From Begonia masoniana (taxonomy: Eukaryota > Streptophyta > Magnoliopsida > Cucurbitales > Begoniaceae): DNA of 64,000 nt. Below, one piece after another: positions 23,736 through 35,388 of the stretch. How positions within the stretch are numbered: the first letter of the stretch is position 1; every line of letters starts with the position of its first letter. The stretch lies in NCBI GenBank assembly GCA_022432975.1, contig CM039502.1, forward strand, positions 71,756,573 to 71,820,572. Reading direction: 5' to 3'. The position numbers and the translations under genes were made by a program. The notes under the pieces are model-generated. The model worked only from the letters and a program-made list of their open reading frames with translations. It did no database searches and was not told where the DNA came from.

Positions 23736-24764
23736 TAGGATTATCTTAGATACGGTGAGAAGACATCGAAATGAAGCAAGCAATAGTGCCAAGACCATCG
23801 ATCGCTTAACAGAGTTGGTGAGTGCACAGTCCCGTATGGTCGAACGTATGATGGCCAAAGAAGATAACGAGAATAATAACCATGCAAATTCTCCACGTGA
23901 CACCAGTGGAAATTGATTCAGGCGACTCCAACCGCCTACATTTGATGGATCATCGACGGACTCAACTCACGCTAGGGAATGGATCTGGCAGATCGAACGT
24001 ATCTTTAATTTTGCGGAAGTGGAGGAGAACAAGAAAGATTATATATGCCACGTTTCATCTCACCAGGAATGCTGGATTTTGGTGGGACACTGTGCAGTCA
24101 ACTACTGTGGCATTAAGCTGGGACGGATTCAAGAGGATTTTCTATGAGAAGTACTTCGACCGCAGTGTGAGGAAGGGAAAGATGTTCAAATTCTCTCGAC
24201 TGCGGCAATATGGATCAGTGGCCGAGTATGTTCAGAAGTTTGAGTCATTATCCCGCTATGCAACACATCTGGTGGACACCGACGAGAACGAGGTACACTA
24301 GTTCATCAAGGGTCTGAAGATGGACCTTTTATGAGGGATTACGATCGGGGGATTTGGCGAAGCACCGTGTACGAAGGTAGTAGCCAAGGCTCTACAGTTA
24401 GAAGCAATGGAGATGAGGTTCCATAGACAGGAAGAACCTCTGGGGGAAATTTTCAAGGACAATTTTCCTCAGCTGAACAATGAAGGGCAACAATCGCGGG
24501 GTGTTAAAAGGACGAGTGATGATAGGATTGGCCAAGGGAATAAGAAGCATGCACAAGGATATGTTCAGTTTCCCCAATACCCGCAATGTAATAAATTTCA
24601 TGCTGGTGAGTGTAAAGCAGGTTTGGGCCGCTGTTTCAACTGTAATGAAAGGGGTCACCTCCTCAGGGACTGTCCAAAGAAAAAATAGAGGCCGATGTTT
24701 TAATTACAACGAGACAGGTCACCTCGTCAAGGACTGCCCAATGCTAAATAAAGGACCTGCGTGA
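23736..24764 (+). pseudogene. C gag (start lost, frameshifted, duplicated zinc knuckle)
   Basis: The reading frame aligns with gag of A and F ([82 protein letters not shown]). The expected ATG is ACG at about 23736. A TGA follows at about 23915 and an insertion near 24033 shifts the frame. TAG at 24299-24301 and a TGA near 24334 also interrupt. The tail carries two zinc knuckles in different frames: CFNCNERGHLLRDC (intact) and CFNYNETGHLVKDC, in which the second cysteine is tyrosine. The sequence then fades out in the first residues of the protease region. Neighbouring RT is absent. Confidence 0.88.
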
Positions 24765-24765
24765 A

Positions 24766-25617
24766 AGCACCAAGAGTCTCCTCCCTCACAGATGCAGAGG
24801 ATGTAGTGCAGCACACAGTAATTACGGGAGTTCAAGGATGTTACCTAGTAATGGAATGAAGTAGACTTGAGGACTTAGAAAGTTTAGGAGATTTGAAGTA
24901 ATGATGTAGATTTATCTACAACAAGTTTGCGAACAAGAGAATGATTGGATGAATCATTGCAAGGAAGTCAAGAAGAACATTCAGAACTCAACTAGGTGGA
25001 ACAAAAGTGGGTAGACTAGTTAGTAAACTTTGGAGAAATCCTTGGGTGATATGATTTTATGTTAAGTACTGAAGTTTGGAGAATGATTGGAAGGGATGAT
25101 AAGAAGTGTTAAGGATAAGTGAAGAGATTAGCTAGATTAAATAGAGGGTTATATATTTAGTGTTACATGAATTGAGGATATCGAATAGGGAGAGCAAAGA
25201 TTGGCACGAGAATCTTTCAAGTAAATTTGGATGTGAAGCTAAGTCAAGAGATCTCAAAGGTTCGACTCATACTTAACGAAGTCAAAGCCGACGAATACAT
25301 GCATGATTTAAGATTAGGGTGTATGGTTTAGAGAGAATCAATTTTGAAACTTAGGGATTTGATTGTATTTGGGGATAATCGAGATCAAAGTTGGATAAAT
25401 CCAATGCAGTGGACGTAGTTATCAAAATTACATTCGAGGATGCAACGGGAGATAATTGGTGAGCAGATTTTGATGATTAAGTATGAGAATATGAAGTTTA
25501 GAATGAACGAATATGAGAGTGTAGAAATTAGATAGTACTTAAATGGATTAATAGATTGAGAGACCCTTGAGACTAAGCAAATTTTGAGGACAAAATTTAT
25601 TTTTAAGGTGGGTGGAA
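24766..25617 (+). other. Noncoding internal region of C with polypurine tract
   Basis: After a remnant similar to the start of protease (DAEDVVQHTVITG) there is about 0.8 kb of AG-rich sequence with no recognisable domain. It ends in TTTTGAGGACAAAATTT and AAGGTGGGTGGAA, the same 3' end as in A and F. So the ends needed for replication are kept while pol is replaced by unrelated sequence. Confidence 0.75.
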
Positions 25618-27300
25618 TGTAACACCCCAAATTTCCCGGAGTTCCTTAATTTGTGCATGGAACAATTAGGACTTTAACCTCGGGCACGAAATTCACGGGA
25701 AATTTTAGAAGGGTTTACTAATTGGAAAATAAGAGGAAGTAGATTAAAGAAAAGAGAAATTTAATTAGATGATTAAATTAGTTGGAATAGCTTCTCCAAC
25801 AAGCCACTACAACCCATGTATCCAAACAACCCACCTACCTCCCCTCCTTCTCTTTTTCTCCAATAAAACACACACACTCTCTCTCTCTCTCTCCCTCCCT
25901 CCCTCTCTCTGCTACGTTCTCACTTTCCCTCTCTTGTTCTTTCCCTCCCACGAAGAAATCACCATTCTCCTTCAGTTCCAATCAGCTCCACGCCAGCGCC
26001 CAAGCCAGCCCTCCTCTTTCCTCTCCTAGTTTGAGTTTTAAAAAAAAAATATGGGGGAAAATCTTTCCTCTCTTCTCTAACATTTAAAGTCGAAGAAACA
26101 CACTTTCTTCTCTTCATTTCCAAGGTATGTTTTGGGTGATTTTTAGTTGGGTTGTTTATAGGTTGATCAATTGATGATGTATATTGGGTTTATAGATGAT
26201 TTGTTGTTGATTTTGTTAAGCGTTGAGGCTGTTTGGTAAACCCTAATTTGATGCACGAAAATTCTGACTAGTTGCTACATTTTCTTCTTCTATTTGATGT
26301 TATATGGATTAAGAGTTGGTCGTTGATGATTCATACGAAAAGAAAATGGGATTGATTAAAAATGTTAAGAAATCTAAGGTTAAAATACAGGGCAGTTTTG
26401 GTTCTGAGGATTTTCGGCCCATTTATTATATTTTGTTTGCAAAATGGATTATGTCACATGAAAGTAGACATCTTAAGGATTTCATAGGCATAAGAATTAT
26501 CAAATTCGGACGGATATATAATTTGTTATGAATTTTTGAAGTCAAGATAAAAACTGTAAAACTTATTCTGGGCAGTTGCGGTTTTGGAAATTCTGCCACT
26601 CATTGTGAATTGTTTTTGATAAATAGTTTGTACTAGATGAAAATGGACACTTTGAAGAGATTGTAGCCTTTGGAATCAAGTCATTTCGATATTTGTAGAG
26701 AAAGTTACGAATTTTAGAAGTTTGCTCAAATTGTAAGCCAAATTCGGGTTTTTGCTTAATAGTAAGTTGTTTGATTAAAAATTGATCCAAATGCTGATTG
26801 TTTGAAGTGCTTGATGAGAATTATGTGAAATGTGACCTATCCTTAGATTTCATTATTGGGGCTGTTTAATTGGATTAAAGTGATGTGTTGGATAGAAGTT
26901 GGTAAATGGGGGTTGAAGTTTGGGAAATTTGGAATAGTTTTTAGTATTTCGTTTAAAACTAGTGCATTGAGACGTTTAGATTGGACTTGATTGAGAAATG
27001 GTATTTAGAAGTACTTAGATTTATTGAAATTGAATTGCCGAGATTGGAAACGATAATTATACAAGTGTGTAATAATGAATTGAGGTTTATTGCCATAAAA
27101 TGTAATTGTGGAGTTTTGATGTTCAACGTTGTAGTTGATGGAATGTGTTGATTTTGGATAAGGGTTATGAATTTTATGGCGAATATGAGTTATAGAAATT
27201 GATGTGAAATTATCCTGTTATAGGTCGAGCATGGTAACGGAGTAGGATTCAGGTACCTCGGTTGCTAAAGATGACAAGTAAGTAATGTTGCATGTTATAG

Positions 27301-27940
27301 GTTTGTGCAACACCGAGACGTTCAAGATTTTCAACACTGCAGCAAACAGGTAAGTTCATAACCGTAGGTTGGCCCTTAAGGCCCTACATCACCGAGGTAC
27401 TAGGGTTCCTGTTCTGTCGGGTAGTTTTGGGTAGAAATGTTATAGCTTCTGTTCAGTTTGCTTTCTGAGTTGTCCGTTTTCTATCTCATAATATGCCCTG
27501 TTATTTCTGATGTCTGCTGTTATAGGTTCAGGCACTGAGAATGTCATGCATACACGTTTTACTGAAAATCCATGCAAAAACTGATTTCTGTACACGGTTT
27601 GAAACTAAACAAGATAAAATCTGACTATCTGTAATGTACTGGTTAAGTGCGGGACGGGGACTGGCCCTCTGGTTTTATCCCTCCCTGGGAATCTGAAAAT
27701 ATTGTCCCTGGCAAGGACCCTCTGGTTTTATCTCTCCCTGGGAATCTGAAAACTGTCGTGCCTGATAGTGCACCTACTGAACCAGTTCCCCTATAAGCCC
27801 CACTTAATTCTTCTGCCACTGTAATGTAATGTTCTGTTCTGTCACTGAATTTCTGAAAGTTCATGCATTGCATATGCACCACTGCATTCTGATTATGTCC
27901 TTACTGAGTTTTAGACTCATAAGTGAACTCCCTGATGTAG
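27301..27940 (+). other. Putative leader splice module, C 3' LTR
   Basis: This is the copy of 21644-22283: a 49-nt putative exon 27301-27349, donor at 27350, hairpin plus TACATCA near 27371-27391, and acceptor at 27940. Confidence 0.5.
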
Positions 27941-28503
27941 GTACTGAACCCGAAACTGAGGATCTTGTTCCTCAAAGTGATGATCTAATGTAGAGGGTGG
28001 ATCGAGCTCATGGGGTGGTTGCTGCAGCCAGACATATATCTGCTCTGAGGTTTAAGTTTTTGAAAGAGAAAATATTGTCTGTGAATTTTACTTAGATTCT
28101 GATGTTTTGGTTTTAGGAAAACTCTGTTGAAATTCTGTGGTATTCTGGTAATGTATGGGATTTATCTTGATGTCTAAAACCTCTGTATTTGACAGTTGAA
28201 TTTATGTTCTGAAGTATTCTGGAATTGTTTGGAATATTTTTCTGTTGGCCTGTGCATGGATGGTTTCTGGTTTTAGAGCTATCCATGTAATTTGATTTTT
28301 CTTAAGTTTCTGCCGTGGTTTACTGTTATGTTTGAAAAAAATCATATTTTGAATCGGTTTTGAAGGTTTGAAACGTTTATGTTTTTATGCTCTCTGTTTG
28401 TTTGTCTTTCTGTTAAATGTTGACAAATTCTGTCTTTAAAACTATGTCTTCCGATTGCATCTTCCGTTGCTTTAAAATCACATCTACCGTTGTTGTTTTT
28501 ATT

Positions 28504-28940
28504 GCATCTTCCGATCACTGTTCACAACTTCATCTTCCGATCACTGTTCACAACTTCATCTTCCGGTCACTGTTCACAACTTCATCTTCCGGTTACTGTT
28601 CACAACTTCATCTTCCGGTCACTGTTCACAACTTCATCTTCCGGTCACTGTTCACAACTTCATCTTCCGGTCACTGTTCACAACTTCATCTTCCGGTCAC
28701 TGTTCACAACTTCATCTTCCGGTCACTGTTCACAACTTCATCTTCCGGTCACTGTTCACAACTTCATCTTCCGGTCACTGTTCACAACTTCATCTTCCGG
28801 TCACTGTTCACAAATTCATCTTCCGGTCACTGTTACAACTTCATCTTCGGTCACTGTTCACAACTTCATCTTCCGGTCACTGTTCACAACTTCATCTTCC
28901 GATCACTGTTCACAACTTCATCTTCCGATCACTGTTCATT
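28504..28940 (+). repeat. 26-bp tandem array, about 17 units (C 3' LTR)
   Basis: It has the same unit as at 22831-23140, with about five more copies and a few one-base deletions near 28830-28850. Overlapping open frames at 28417-29313 and 28490-29032 are by-products of the repeat. Confidence 0.95.
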
Positions 28941-29397
28941 TCTGTCTTATTATATCCCGAAGACTATTTTCATTCCTTCCCGCTTCCAACCTCCTGGCTT
29001 TTGTTCAGTTATTCTTCTGTCATTTAATCTGAACTCCGATTTTAAGTATGTCTTCAAATTTAAATGCTTAAAGTGCTCTGCTTCCTGTATTCATCTGTCG
29101 TTCATTTCTGTGGTCCAACAATTAATATATTTTTCTGATTTTGTTCCAAGGATTCTGATCTCCTTCTGTTGTTTACCCTATAGTTCGGTGTTAACTGTTT
29201 TTCCCCTGTTTGATTTCGACACTAGAGAACTCTCTCTCTGCGAAGTTTTAAAGTTTGTAAATATTCTGTTCACTGTTTCTTCTGATTGTCCTGTTTTAAA
29301 AAAAAAAAAATAGTCTCCGTTTCCTGTTATCTGTCCCGGAGTGATGGCTCCGATCCCGGACTCCGATCGGGTTCCAGTTTTGGGCTGTCACATAATT

Positions 29398-29913
29398 ACT
29401 GATGAATTATCTTTGAGGTTTGTTGAAGGAGAGGGTTTTAGAGCCTATTCCCAATATTTGCAATCAAGATTTTTCATACCTTCTAAAGTTACGGTTGCTC
29501 GTGATATTTTTAATCTTTATGGAAAAAAAAAGATGAAATTGAAAAAGTACTTTAGAAAAACATCACAACGAGTATGTTTGATTACAGATACATGGACTTC
29601 TATTCAAAATTTAAATTACATGGTTTTAACTGCTCATTATATTGATAGTGATTGGACCATGCATAAAAGGATTTTGAATTTTTATTTGATTTTGAATCAT
29701 AAATGTGACACAATTGGTAAAGAATTAGAAAGATGTTTGTTTGAATGGGGAATTGAAAATGTGTTGACTGTTACAGTTGATAATGTTTTTTCGAATGATG
29801 TTGCAATTTCATATTTGATCAAAAGTGTTAGAAATTAGAATTGTTTGGTTTTGAATGGAAAATACATACATGTGCAATGTTTCGCATACATATTGAACTT
29901 GATTGTAAGTGAT
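29398..29913 (+). pseudogene. hAT transposase core (part 2 of 3)
   Basis: The hAT reading frame resumes after the TAATT duplication (ITDELSLRFVEGEGFRAYSQYL). It covers the conserved catalytic-core start: VCLITDTWTSIQNLNYMVLTAHY with the first acidic residue in TDTW, then ENVLTVTVDNVFSNDVAISYL with a second acidic residue in TVDN. A TAG at 29836-29838 replaces the usual tryptophan before NCLVLNGKYIHVQCFAYILNLIVSD. Codons join cleanly across the solo LTR once one GTGAT copy is discounted. Confidence 0.88.
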
Positions 29914-30403
29914 TGTAACACCCGGTTTCTATTAACCGATTTACCTTTTCCATTTATAGAGAATGTTTTAAAAAAAATTGAAATTTGAGTGATTTAGTGA
30001 TTAGGTTAATAAGTGAATGAGTAAGGATAAAATGGTAAATTAAAATTTATTGTGGATAACGTATTTAAGGAAAGGTTTAATGAGGTTTAGCCGCCACTGT
30101 CCCTTCATTTTCCTTCTCGGTATTCAGCTCAAGCTCATCAGAGCTCCAAGTGATTTTCCCCTCCGATCTCCATTTTCTCAAACTAGGTAAGTTTTCCCTT
30201 CGTTTTCTCGAGATTTAGTGGCTAAATAGCAGAGAGAGTGCAATGAGTGTATTTTTGAGAATGCTGCAAGTGAGTTGAGTTCGGGTTAGTGTTGAATCAA
30301 GAATGTGCGATGATCTGAACTTCTAAACTAGCTCCTTAAGTTTGTGAATGGTGTAGGATGATGTTTAGTGAAGATCTGAATGGTATTTTGTTTATGACAT
30401 TAG

Positions 30404-30968
30404 GTGAACAGGGCTTCCAAAGTAGTTGAAACCGAGCGATTTCCAGGAGACCAGGTAAGTGAAGTTTGTTTGCGCCTTCGGGCCTACATCACAAAACATT
30501 AGGAATATGTTTATTTGAATGTGTCTGTATGTTATGCATCATGTTTTAAAAGTATACGAAAATGAATTTGAATGCATGTTGGCATGGTAAGGAATGAACA
30601 TAATGAAACAGCTATGCGAAACAGATTTACTATTAAGGGAAATAATCTGCCCCTTAATGAGACAGTAGATATTTATACTTTGGGAGAGTTGATCCAACTC
30701 CCAATTTCACAGGGGGATCGGAAACAGCTATGTGAATCAGATTACTGTTAAGGGAATTAATCCGCCCCTTAATGAGTCAGTGGATATTATTACTTTGGGA
30801 GAGTTGATCCAACTCCCAATTTCACAGGGGGATCTGAACAGAAACGATGAACGACAACTGAGATGAGAAAGTAGAAATTGTATGTTTAGGAATTCAGATA
30901 TCAGCATTTCATTTCATTACTGCTTTACTTACTTAGCATTAGGCTAATAGATGAGTTTTGTGATGTAG
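30404..30968 (+). other. Putative leader splice module, solo LTR 29914
   Basis: A 51-nt putative exon (30404-30454) lies between ATTAG and CCAG/GTAAGT. The GCC-TTCG-GGC hairpin and TACATCA lie at 30474-30491. The acceptor TGATGTAG ends at 30968, giving a 514-nt putative intron. Confidence 0.5.
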
Positions 30969-31499
30969 GTGAAGAAGTGACAGCAGGTGTGTTTACTGAG
31001 TTCGCTGAAGAATAGGTGAAGTTGGAGGAGCACTTCTCTGCCTCGATTTGGTATACTAATGAGGCGGATTAACTGGTGTCTGAAGAAGTGAAGATTCAGT
31101 GAGCTATGATTTGATTTAAGTATGTTAAGTTTTCTAATGACAGAAGTGATTTTAATGTTTTTGGATACATTCCCTTGAGACTTTCTGATAAAAGTACCCT
31201 GTTAGTTTTAACACTTGTCTGTAGGTGAAGTCTTAGTAGTTATTTGATGTTTTGATACCTTTGGGAATCTCTTCTCTGCCAAAGAAAACGTGATTTAAAT
31301 GTAGTTGGAGTTTATCATTTTCAAAGTTATGTCGAGGATACAGATGTTGTTCTTTTGTTAATGGTTATTTGTTGAATTTCAAATGTTATTTGGGGTCAGG
31401 TTGTTTTGAATGCTTTGAGTGAAGTTTGTAAGTTCCATCATAGGTGAATAAAGTTCACCGGTGAATGTGAGGTTAGTCGATCGGATGAAGGAAATCATT

Positions 31500-31840
31500 C
31501 GGCTGACGTCATCGGTGGATGTCGTATGTTAAGCTTACCGGATGATGTAGTAGAAGTCTTGTCGTTTAGCGATCGGTGGATGTCGTGTGTTAAGCTTACC
31601 GGATGATGTAGTAGAAGTCTTATAGTTTAGCGATCGGTGGATGTCGTGTGTTAAGCTTACCGGATGATGTAGTAGCAGTCTTGTCGTTTAGCGATCGGTG
31701 GATGTTGAGTGTTATAGCTGTCAGCAGATGTGGGAAATAGTTTTGTCGTTTAGCGATCGGTGGATGTCGAGTGTTATAGCTGTCGGCAGATGTGGGAAAT
31801 AGTTTTGTCATTTAGTGATCGGTATAAGTAGTCGATTCTA
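31500..31840 (+). repeat. 61-bp tandem repeat, about five units
   Basis: Units begin TTGTCGTTTAGCGATCGGTGG and carry TTACCGGATGATGTAG; later units change to GTCAGCAGATGTGGG. It is the same family as 12280-12470. Confidence 0.85.
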
Positions 31841-32307
31841 TTGGCAGAGGCTGGATGGATGATTCATCCGGCTGACGTTATCGGTAGATGCAAGTAGCAA
31901 AACTTGTCGTTTTGCGATCGGCTGGAGCTGGAAGAATGATTCCTCCGGCTGACGTCATCGGTGGGAAACCTCCAGTTTTGTTTCCGCCCTGTTTCGCTGA
32001 CTTTGTTCAGCGGCAGATGCGTTTGACTTCTTCGATTTTTAAGTATTACACGCTTTATACCTTCATTTCTTCCAGCCGACTATCTTCTAATACTATACTA
32101 ATCATTCACACATTGTTTTTATAGTTTGTCTAACTCTATTTTTGCTCAAATGATTTCCGCTGCAAGTTTTTAAATATTTTAAGGTTTGAGAAAATGTCAA
32201 ATTTTGATTTTTGAGCGAAGCTTAAAAATATTGTCCAAAGTTTCCTAGTTATGTTCGGGCTTATGAGTCACAAACTGGGTATATATAATTCGGGGCGTCA
32301 CAGTGAT

Positions 32308-33475
32308 GGCTTGAAAAATCATCAATAGGCTATTAATAGAGTACGTAGAGCTGTTAAGTATGTTCGATATTCACCTGCAAGATTATAAATTTTTAATAAT
32401 TGTGTTGATAATGTTAAGATCGCATGCAAAAGTAGTGCTTCTCTTGATGTGTCTACAAGATGGAATTCTAGATATTTGATGTTAGCAAGTGCTGAAAAAT
32501 TTGAAAAAACTTTTGCCAAGTTAATGGAAACCGATAGTAATTATGTCGGTGATTTGAGTGGAGAATCACCTCCTACTACAACAGATTAGGAGAATATTAG
32601 AGAACTTCTTTAAGTTTTTGAAGATTTTTTTTATTATACAACTATAATTGTTTCAGCGTCTTCGCGTGTGACATCAAATATTTATTTTAGTGAAATATGC
32701 AATTTAAAAATGGTTATCATGGAGTATGCTCAGTCTGCCAATCCGTCCTTGAGGAATATGGCAATTATAATGCAAAGAAAACTTGATAAGTACTGGGGAA
32801 GTTATAAGAAAATTAATTTTTTCATATATGTTGCAGTTGTATTAGATCCGAGTTGTAAAATACAATTTTTGGAACATTGTCTTACCATGTTGGTCGACAA
32901 TAATAGAGAAACAAGTTTGGTTAGTCAAGTACGAAGTGTGATTAACAAATTATATGTGCAATACAATTTGGATTTGGGGGTTAAGTATGTCACAAGATTC
33001 TTGAAGCACAAGTGTTGCCACATCTTTGTCCGCAGGACAAATTACTAGTTTTGCACACAATAAGGTATATGAGATGTTTTGTAGCCGTCATAGTGAACTA
33101 GATACTGTAAGCAAGAGGACGGATGTCGATCTATATTTATCTGAAGAATTGGAAAAAATTTCAAACAATCAAGATATTTTGACATGGTGGAAAGTGAATT
33201 CATTAAAATATTCAATATTAAGTAAAATTGCAAAAGTTGTATTAGGTATTCCTATTTCCACTGTTTATTCAGAGTTAACTTTCAGTTGTGGAGGACGTGT
33301 AATATATTCTTTTCGTAGTTCTTTGTCACCAAAGACTGCAAAGGTACTTATTTACACTCAAAGCTGGATTCGTAAGACAAAACATAATGTAGTTAACTTT
33401 AATGACGTGGTCGATGTGTTGGATTCAATAAAAATAACCAGAGTAATTGAATCTAGAATAAATTCCATAATCTGA
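32308..33475 (+). pseudogene. hAT transposase C-terminus with dimerisation domain (part 3 of 3)
   Basis: It continues from DGLKNHQ through RAVKYVRYSP, a CLD-like STRWNSRYLML block, DKYWGSYKKINFFIYVAVVLDPSCK, and the C-terminal hAT dimerisation domain (DILTWWKVNSLKYSILSKIAKVVLGIP, STVYSELTFS, SSLSPKTAK, QSWIR). Stops lie at 32326-32328, 32587-32589 and 32611-32613, and a frameshift lies near 33030. The natural end is at 33473-33475. A minus-strand Copia LTR begins 31 bp later, in what was the 3' untranslated part. The hAT 3' terminal repeat is missing. Confidence 0.9.
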
Positions 33476-33506
33476 AAAGAGCGAGAGCCCAGTTCTTGAA
33501 TCGATA

Positions 33507-33922
33507 TGTTAGAAATTACAAGTAAATCGTTAAAACAAGAAGGACATACCCGGATCCATTGTTTGAATGCAAAATATCGTAGAACGGGTACGTAGATCTT
33601 CTGATTCGATAATTGCCCTCTCTAATATCTCTCTAGAATGATGGAGGTTCTAAGAGGCAAAGGGTTCAATTATGAATTGAGGATCATAACACTATATTAA
33701 ACCTAATTGGGTAATTTACCAGTTTGCCCATCACAAATTGATAAATTACCTCTGGTGTCTCTACACATAATATAACCATATTATATTTAATATACTCCAA
33801 AGTTCGTTGAAACTATATTAAATCACTTTAATATGGACTTAAACTTGATTATAACATAATATATAATTTATAGTTTAACAATTTAGATCCAACTAGAATT
33901 ATAAATCTTTATAATTCTAACA
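33507..33922 (-). repeat. 3' LTR of the Copia element (416 bp)
   Basis: It is bounded by TGTTAGAA and TTCTAACA, a perfect 8-bp inverted repeat. On the minus strand it is preceded by the polypurine tract AAGTGGGAGAT (33923-33935). The flank on the hAT side is CGATA; the other target copy is lost. Confidence 0.85.
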
Positions 33923-34346
33923 ATCTCCCACTTGGATCAAATTATAAACTAATCAGTTACACATTATAACTTTATCCTTATGATATCAAATTTTGTTATC
34001 ATCTAAACAGAGTATACTCAAACAATCTCGTCTATCAATTATATCAAATACAGGACCAAAGCGGCTTTCGTCACATTTATCGTAACTAAACCTATCAATG
34101 ATCACATACATCAACATAACCAAATGACAAAGATCAAATATGGATGTGTAGCATGAAAATTACATGTAATGTGATTTAACATGCCTATTTCCAACTGGTC
34201 CAACCAAAACTTTATTGAGATCATTAAAACTCAAATACCATAGTGAATTAAATGAATACCTCATAAAATGAATACTGCAGTAACCAAAATATTCATTACA
34301 AATATCTATAGAATAGAATCACATAAAAACAAATGACAGACTCCCA
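33923..34346 (-). other. Copia 3' untranslated stretch
   Basis: It lies between the pol stop (34347) and the LTR. It has no gene and contains a purine-rich TAGTGGGAG directly after the stop and the main polypurine tract next to the LTR. Confidence 0.5.
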
Positions 34347-35388
34347 CTAAACCTCAATATCTCCAAGAGATACAACCCCCATATGAGCAACATGCTCATG
34401 AAAGACCTTGGGTCGTAATCCCTTGGTTAGCGGATCCGCAATCATGAAGTCTGTTCCAATGTGATCTATAGATATTTGACCACTCTAAACTCTTTCTTTC
34501 ACAACAAGAAACTTGATGTCTACAAACTTAGACTTTGAGAAACTCCTGTTGTTGTTTGAGAACATCACAGCTGACTGATTGTCACATAAAATTCGAAGTG
34601 GTCTTTCAATACCATTCGAGATTCTCAATCCTGTGACAAAGTTACTCAGCCATAATGCCTGATTAGATGCCTCATAACATGCTATAAACTCAGCTGTCAT
34701 AGTAGAAGAGGCCGTAAGTCTCTGTTTGGCACTCTTCCAGGAGATCGCTCCTCTAGCTAAAAGAACAATATAGCCTAACGTTGACTTCAAGTCATCTTGG
34801 CATCCAGCAAAATCAGAGTCAGTATACCCAATGATCTCGAGCTGATCTGATTTCTTGTATGTGAGCATGTATTCTTTGGTTCTCTGTAAGTATCTGAGTA
34901 CCCTTTTTACAGCTTTCCAATGATCCAATCCAGGATTGCTCAAGTATCTACCTAACATGCCAACTATGTACGCAATATCCGGACGCGTGCATACTTGAGC
35001 ATGCATTAAGCTTCCTACTGCCGAAACATAAGGAATCTTTTGCATTTCTTTGACTTCAAAGTCACTTGAAGGGCATTGACTTTTATTTATCTTTTCTCCT
35101 TTGGCAACAGGGGTATCTCCTAGTTTACATTCTTGCATGCCAAATCTTTTTAAAACCTTCTCGATATAGCTCTTTTGTGATAATCCAAGTATACCTCGAC
35201 AACGATCTCAGTATATTTGGATTCCTAATACAAAAGAGGCGTCACCAAGATCTTTCATTTCAAATTTCTTTGAAAGAAATTTCTTGGTGTCATGCAACAA
35301 ACCTATATCGTTGCATACTAATAATATGTTATCAACATATAAAACCAGAAACATCATTTTATTCCCAATAAATTTGTGGTATACATAA
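34347..35388 (-). pseudogene. Copia RT C-terminal half and RNase H
   Basis: RT resumes at VYHKFIGNK after the solo LTR. The active-site box reads LYVDNILL, with asparagine in place of the second catalytic aspartate of YVDD, so the enzyme would be inactive. A TGA at 35208-35210 follows LGIQIY. Then come the RNase H region (RPDIAYIVGMLGRY, GYTDSDFAG, TAEFIACYEA, CDNQSA), a TAG at 34485-34487 in place of a glutamine-type codon, and the tail to the final stop at 34347-34349. Domain order and length fit a normal Copia pol. Confidence 0.9.

Larger units (their letters stand above)
19965..29392 (+). mobile_element. Gag-only Ty3/Gypsy element C with 3.6-3.8 kb LTRs, inside hAT
   Basis: LTRs lie at 19965-23590 and 25618-29392, flanked by the exact duplication TAATT (19960-19964 and 29393-29397). 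The internal part is only 2.0 kb: primer site, a broken gag, then 0.8 kb of noncoding DNA and a polypurine tract. There is no RT, RNase H or integrase, so it depends on another element for movement. LTR copies differ by about one substitution per 100 bp in the first 1.7 kb, plus repeat-number changes. The distal LTR half is related to the LTRs of A and F, which suggests that A/F-type elements supplied the enzymes. Confidence 0.93.
25618..29392 (+). repeat. 3' LTR of element C (3775 bp)
   Basis: This is the copy of 19965-23590, about 149 bp longer, mainly through extra 26-bp units (28504-28940). The CT microsatellite at 25870-25908 also differs by one unit. The splice module lies at 27301-27940. 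Confidence 0.93.
29914..32302 (+). mobile_element. Solo LTR of the B family inside hAT (2389 bp)
   Basis: It runs from TGTAACACCCGG to GGGGCGTCACA, with exact GTGAT on both sides (29909-29913, 32303-32307). No internal region is present, so this is the product of recombination between the two LTRs of one insertion. It contains a TATA-like GTATTTAAG at 30061, the splice module (30404-30968), and a 61-bp repeat array followed by CCGGCTGACG(T)CATCGG units. Confidence 0.95.

Noticed and set aside
33026..33475. Domesticated hAT-derived host gene (DAYSLEEPER-like)
   Set aside because: The frame has several stops and a frameshift and is split by 12 kb of insertions; it is a dead transposon.
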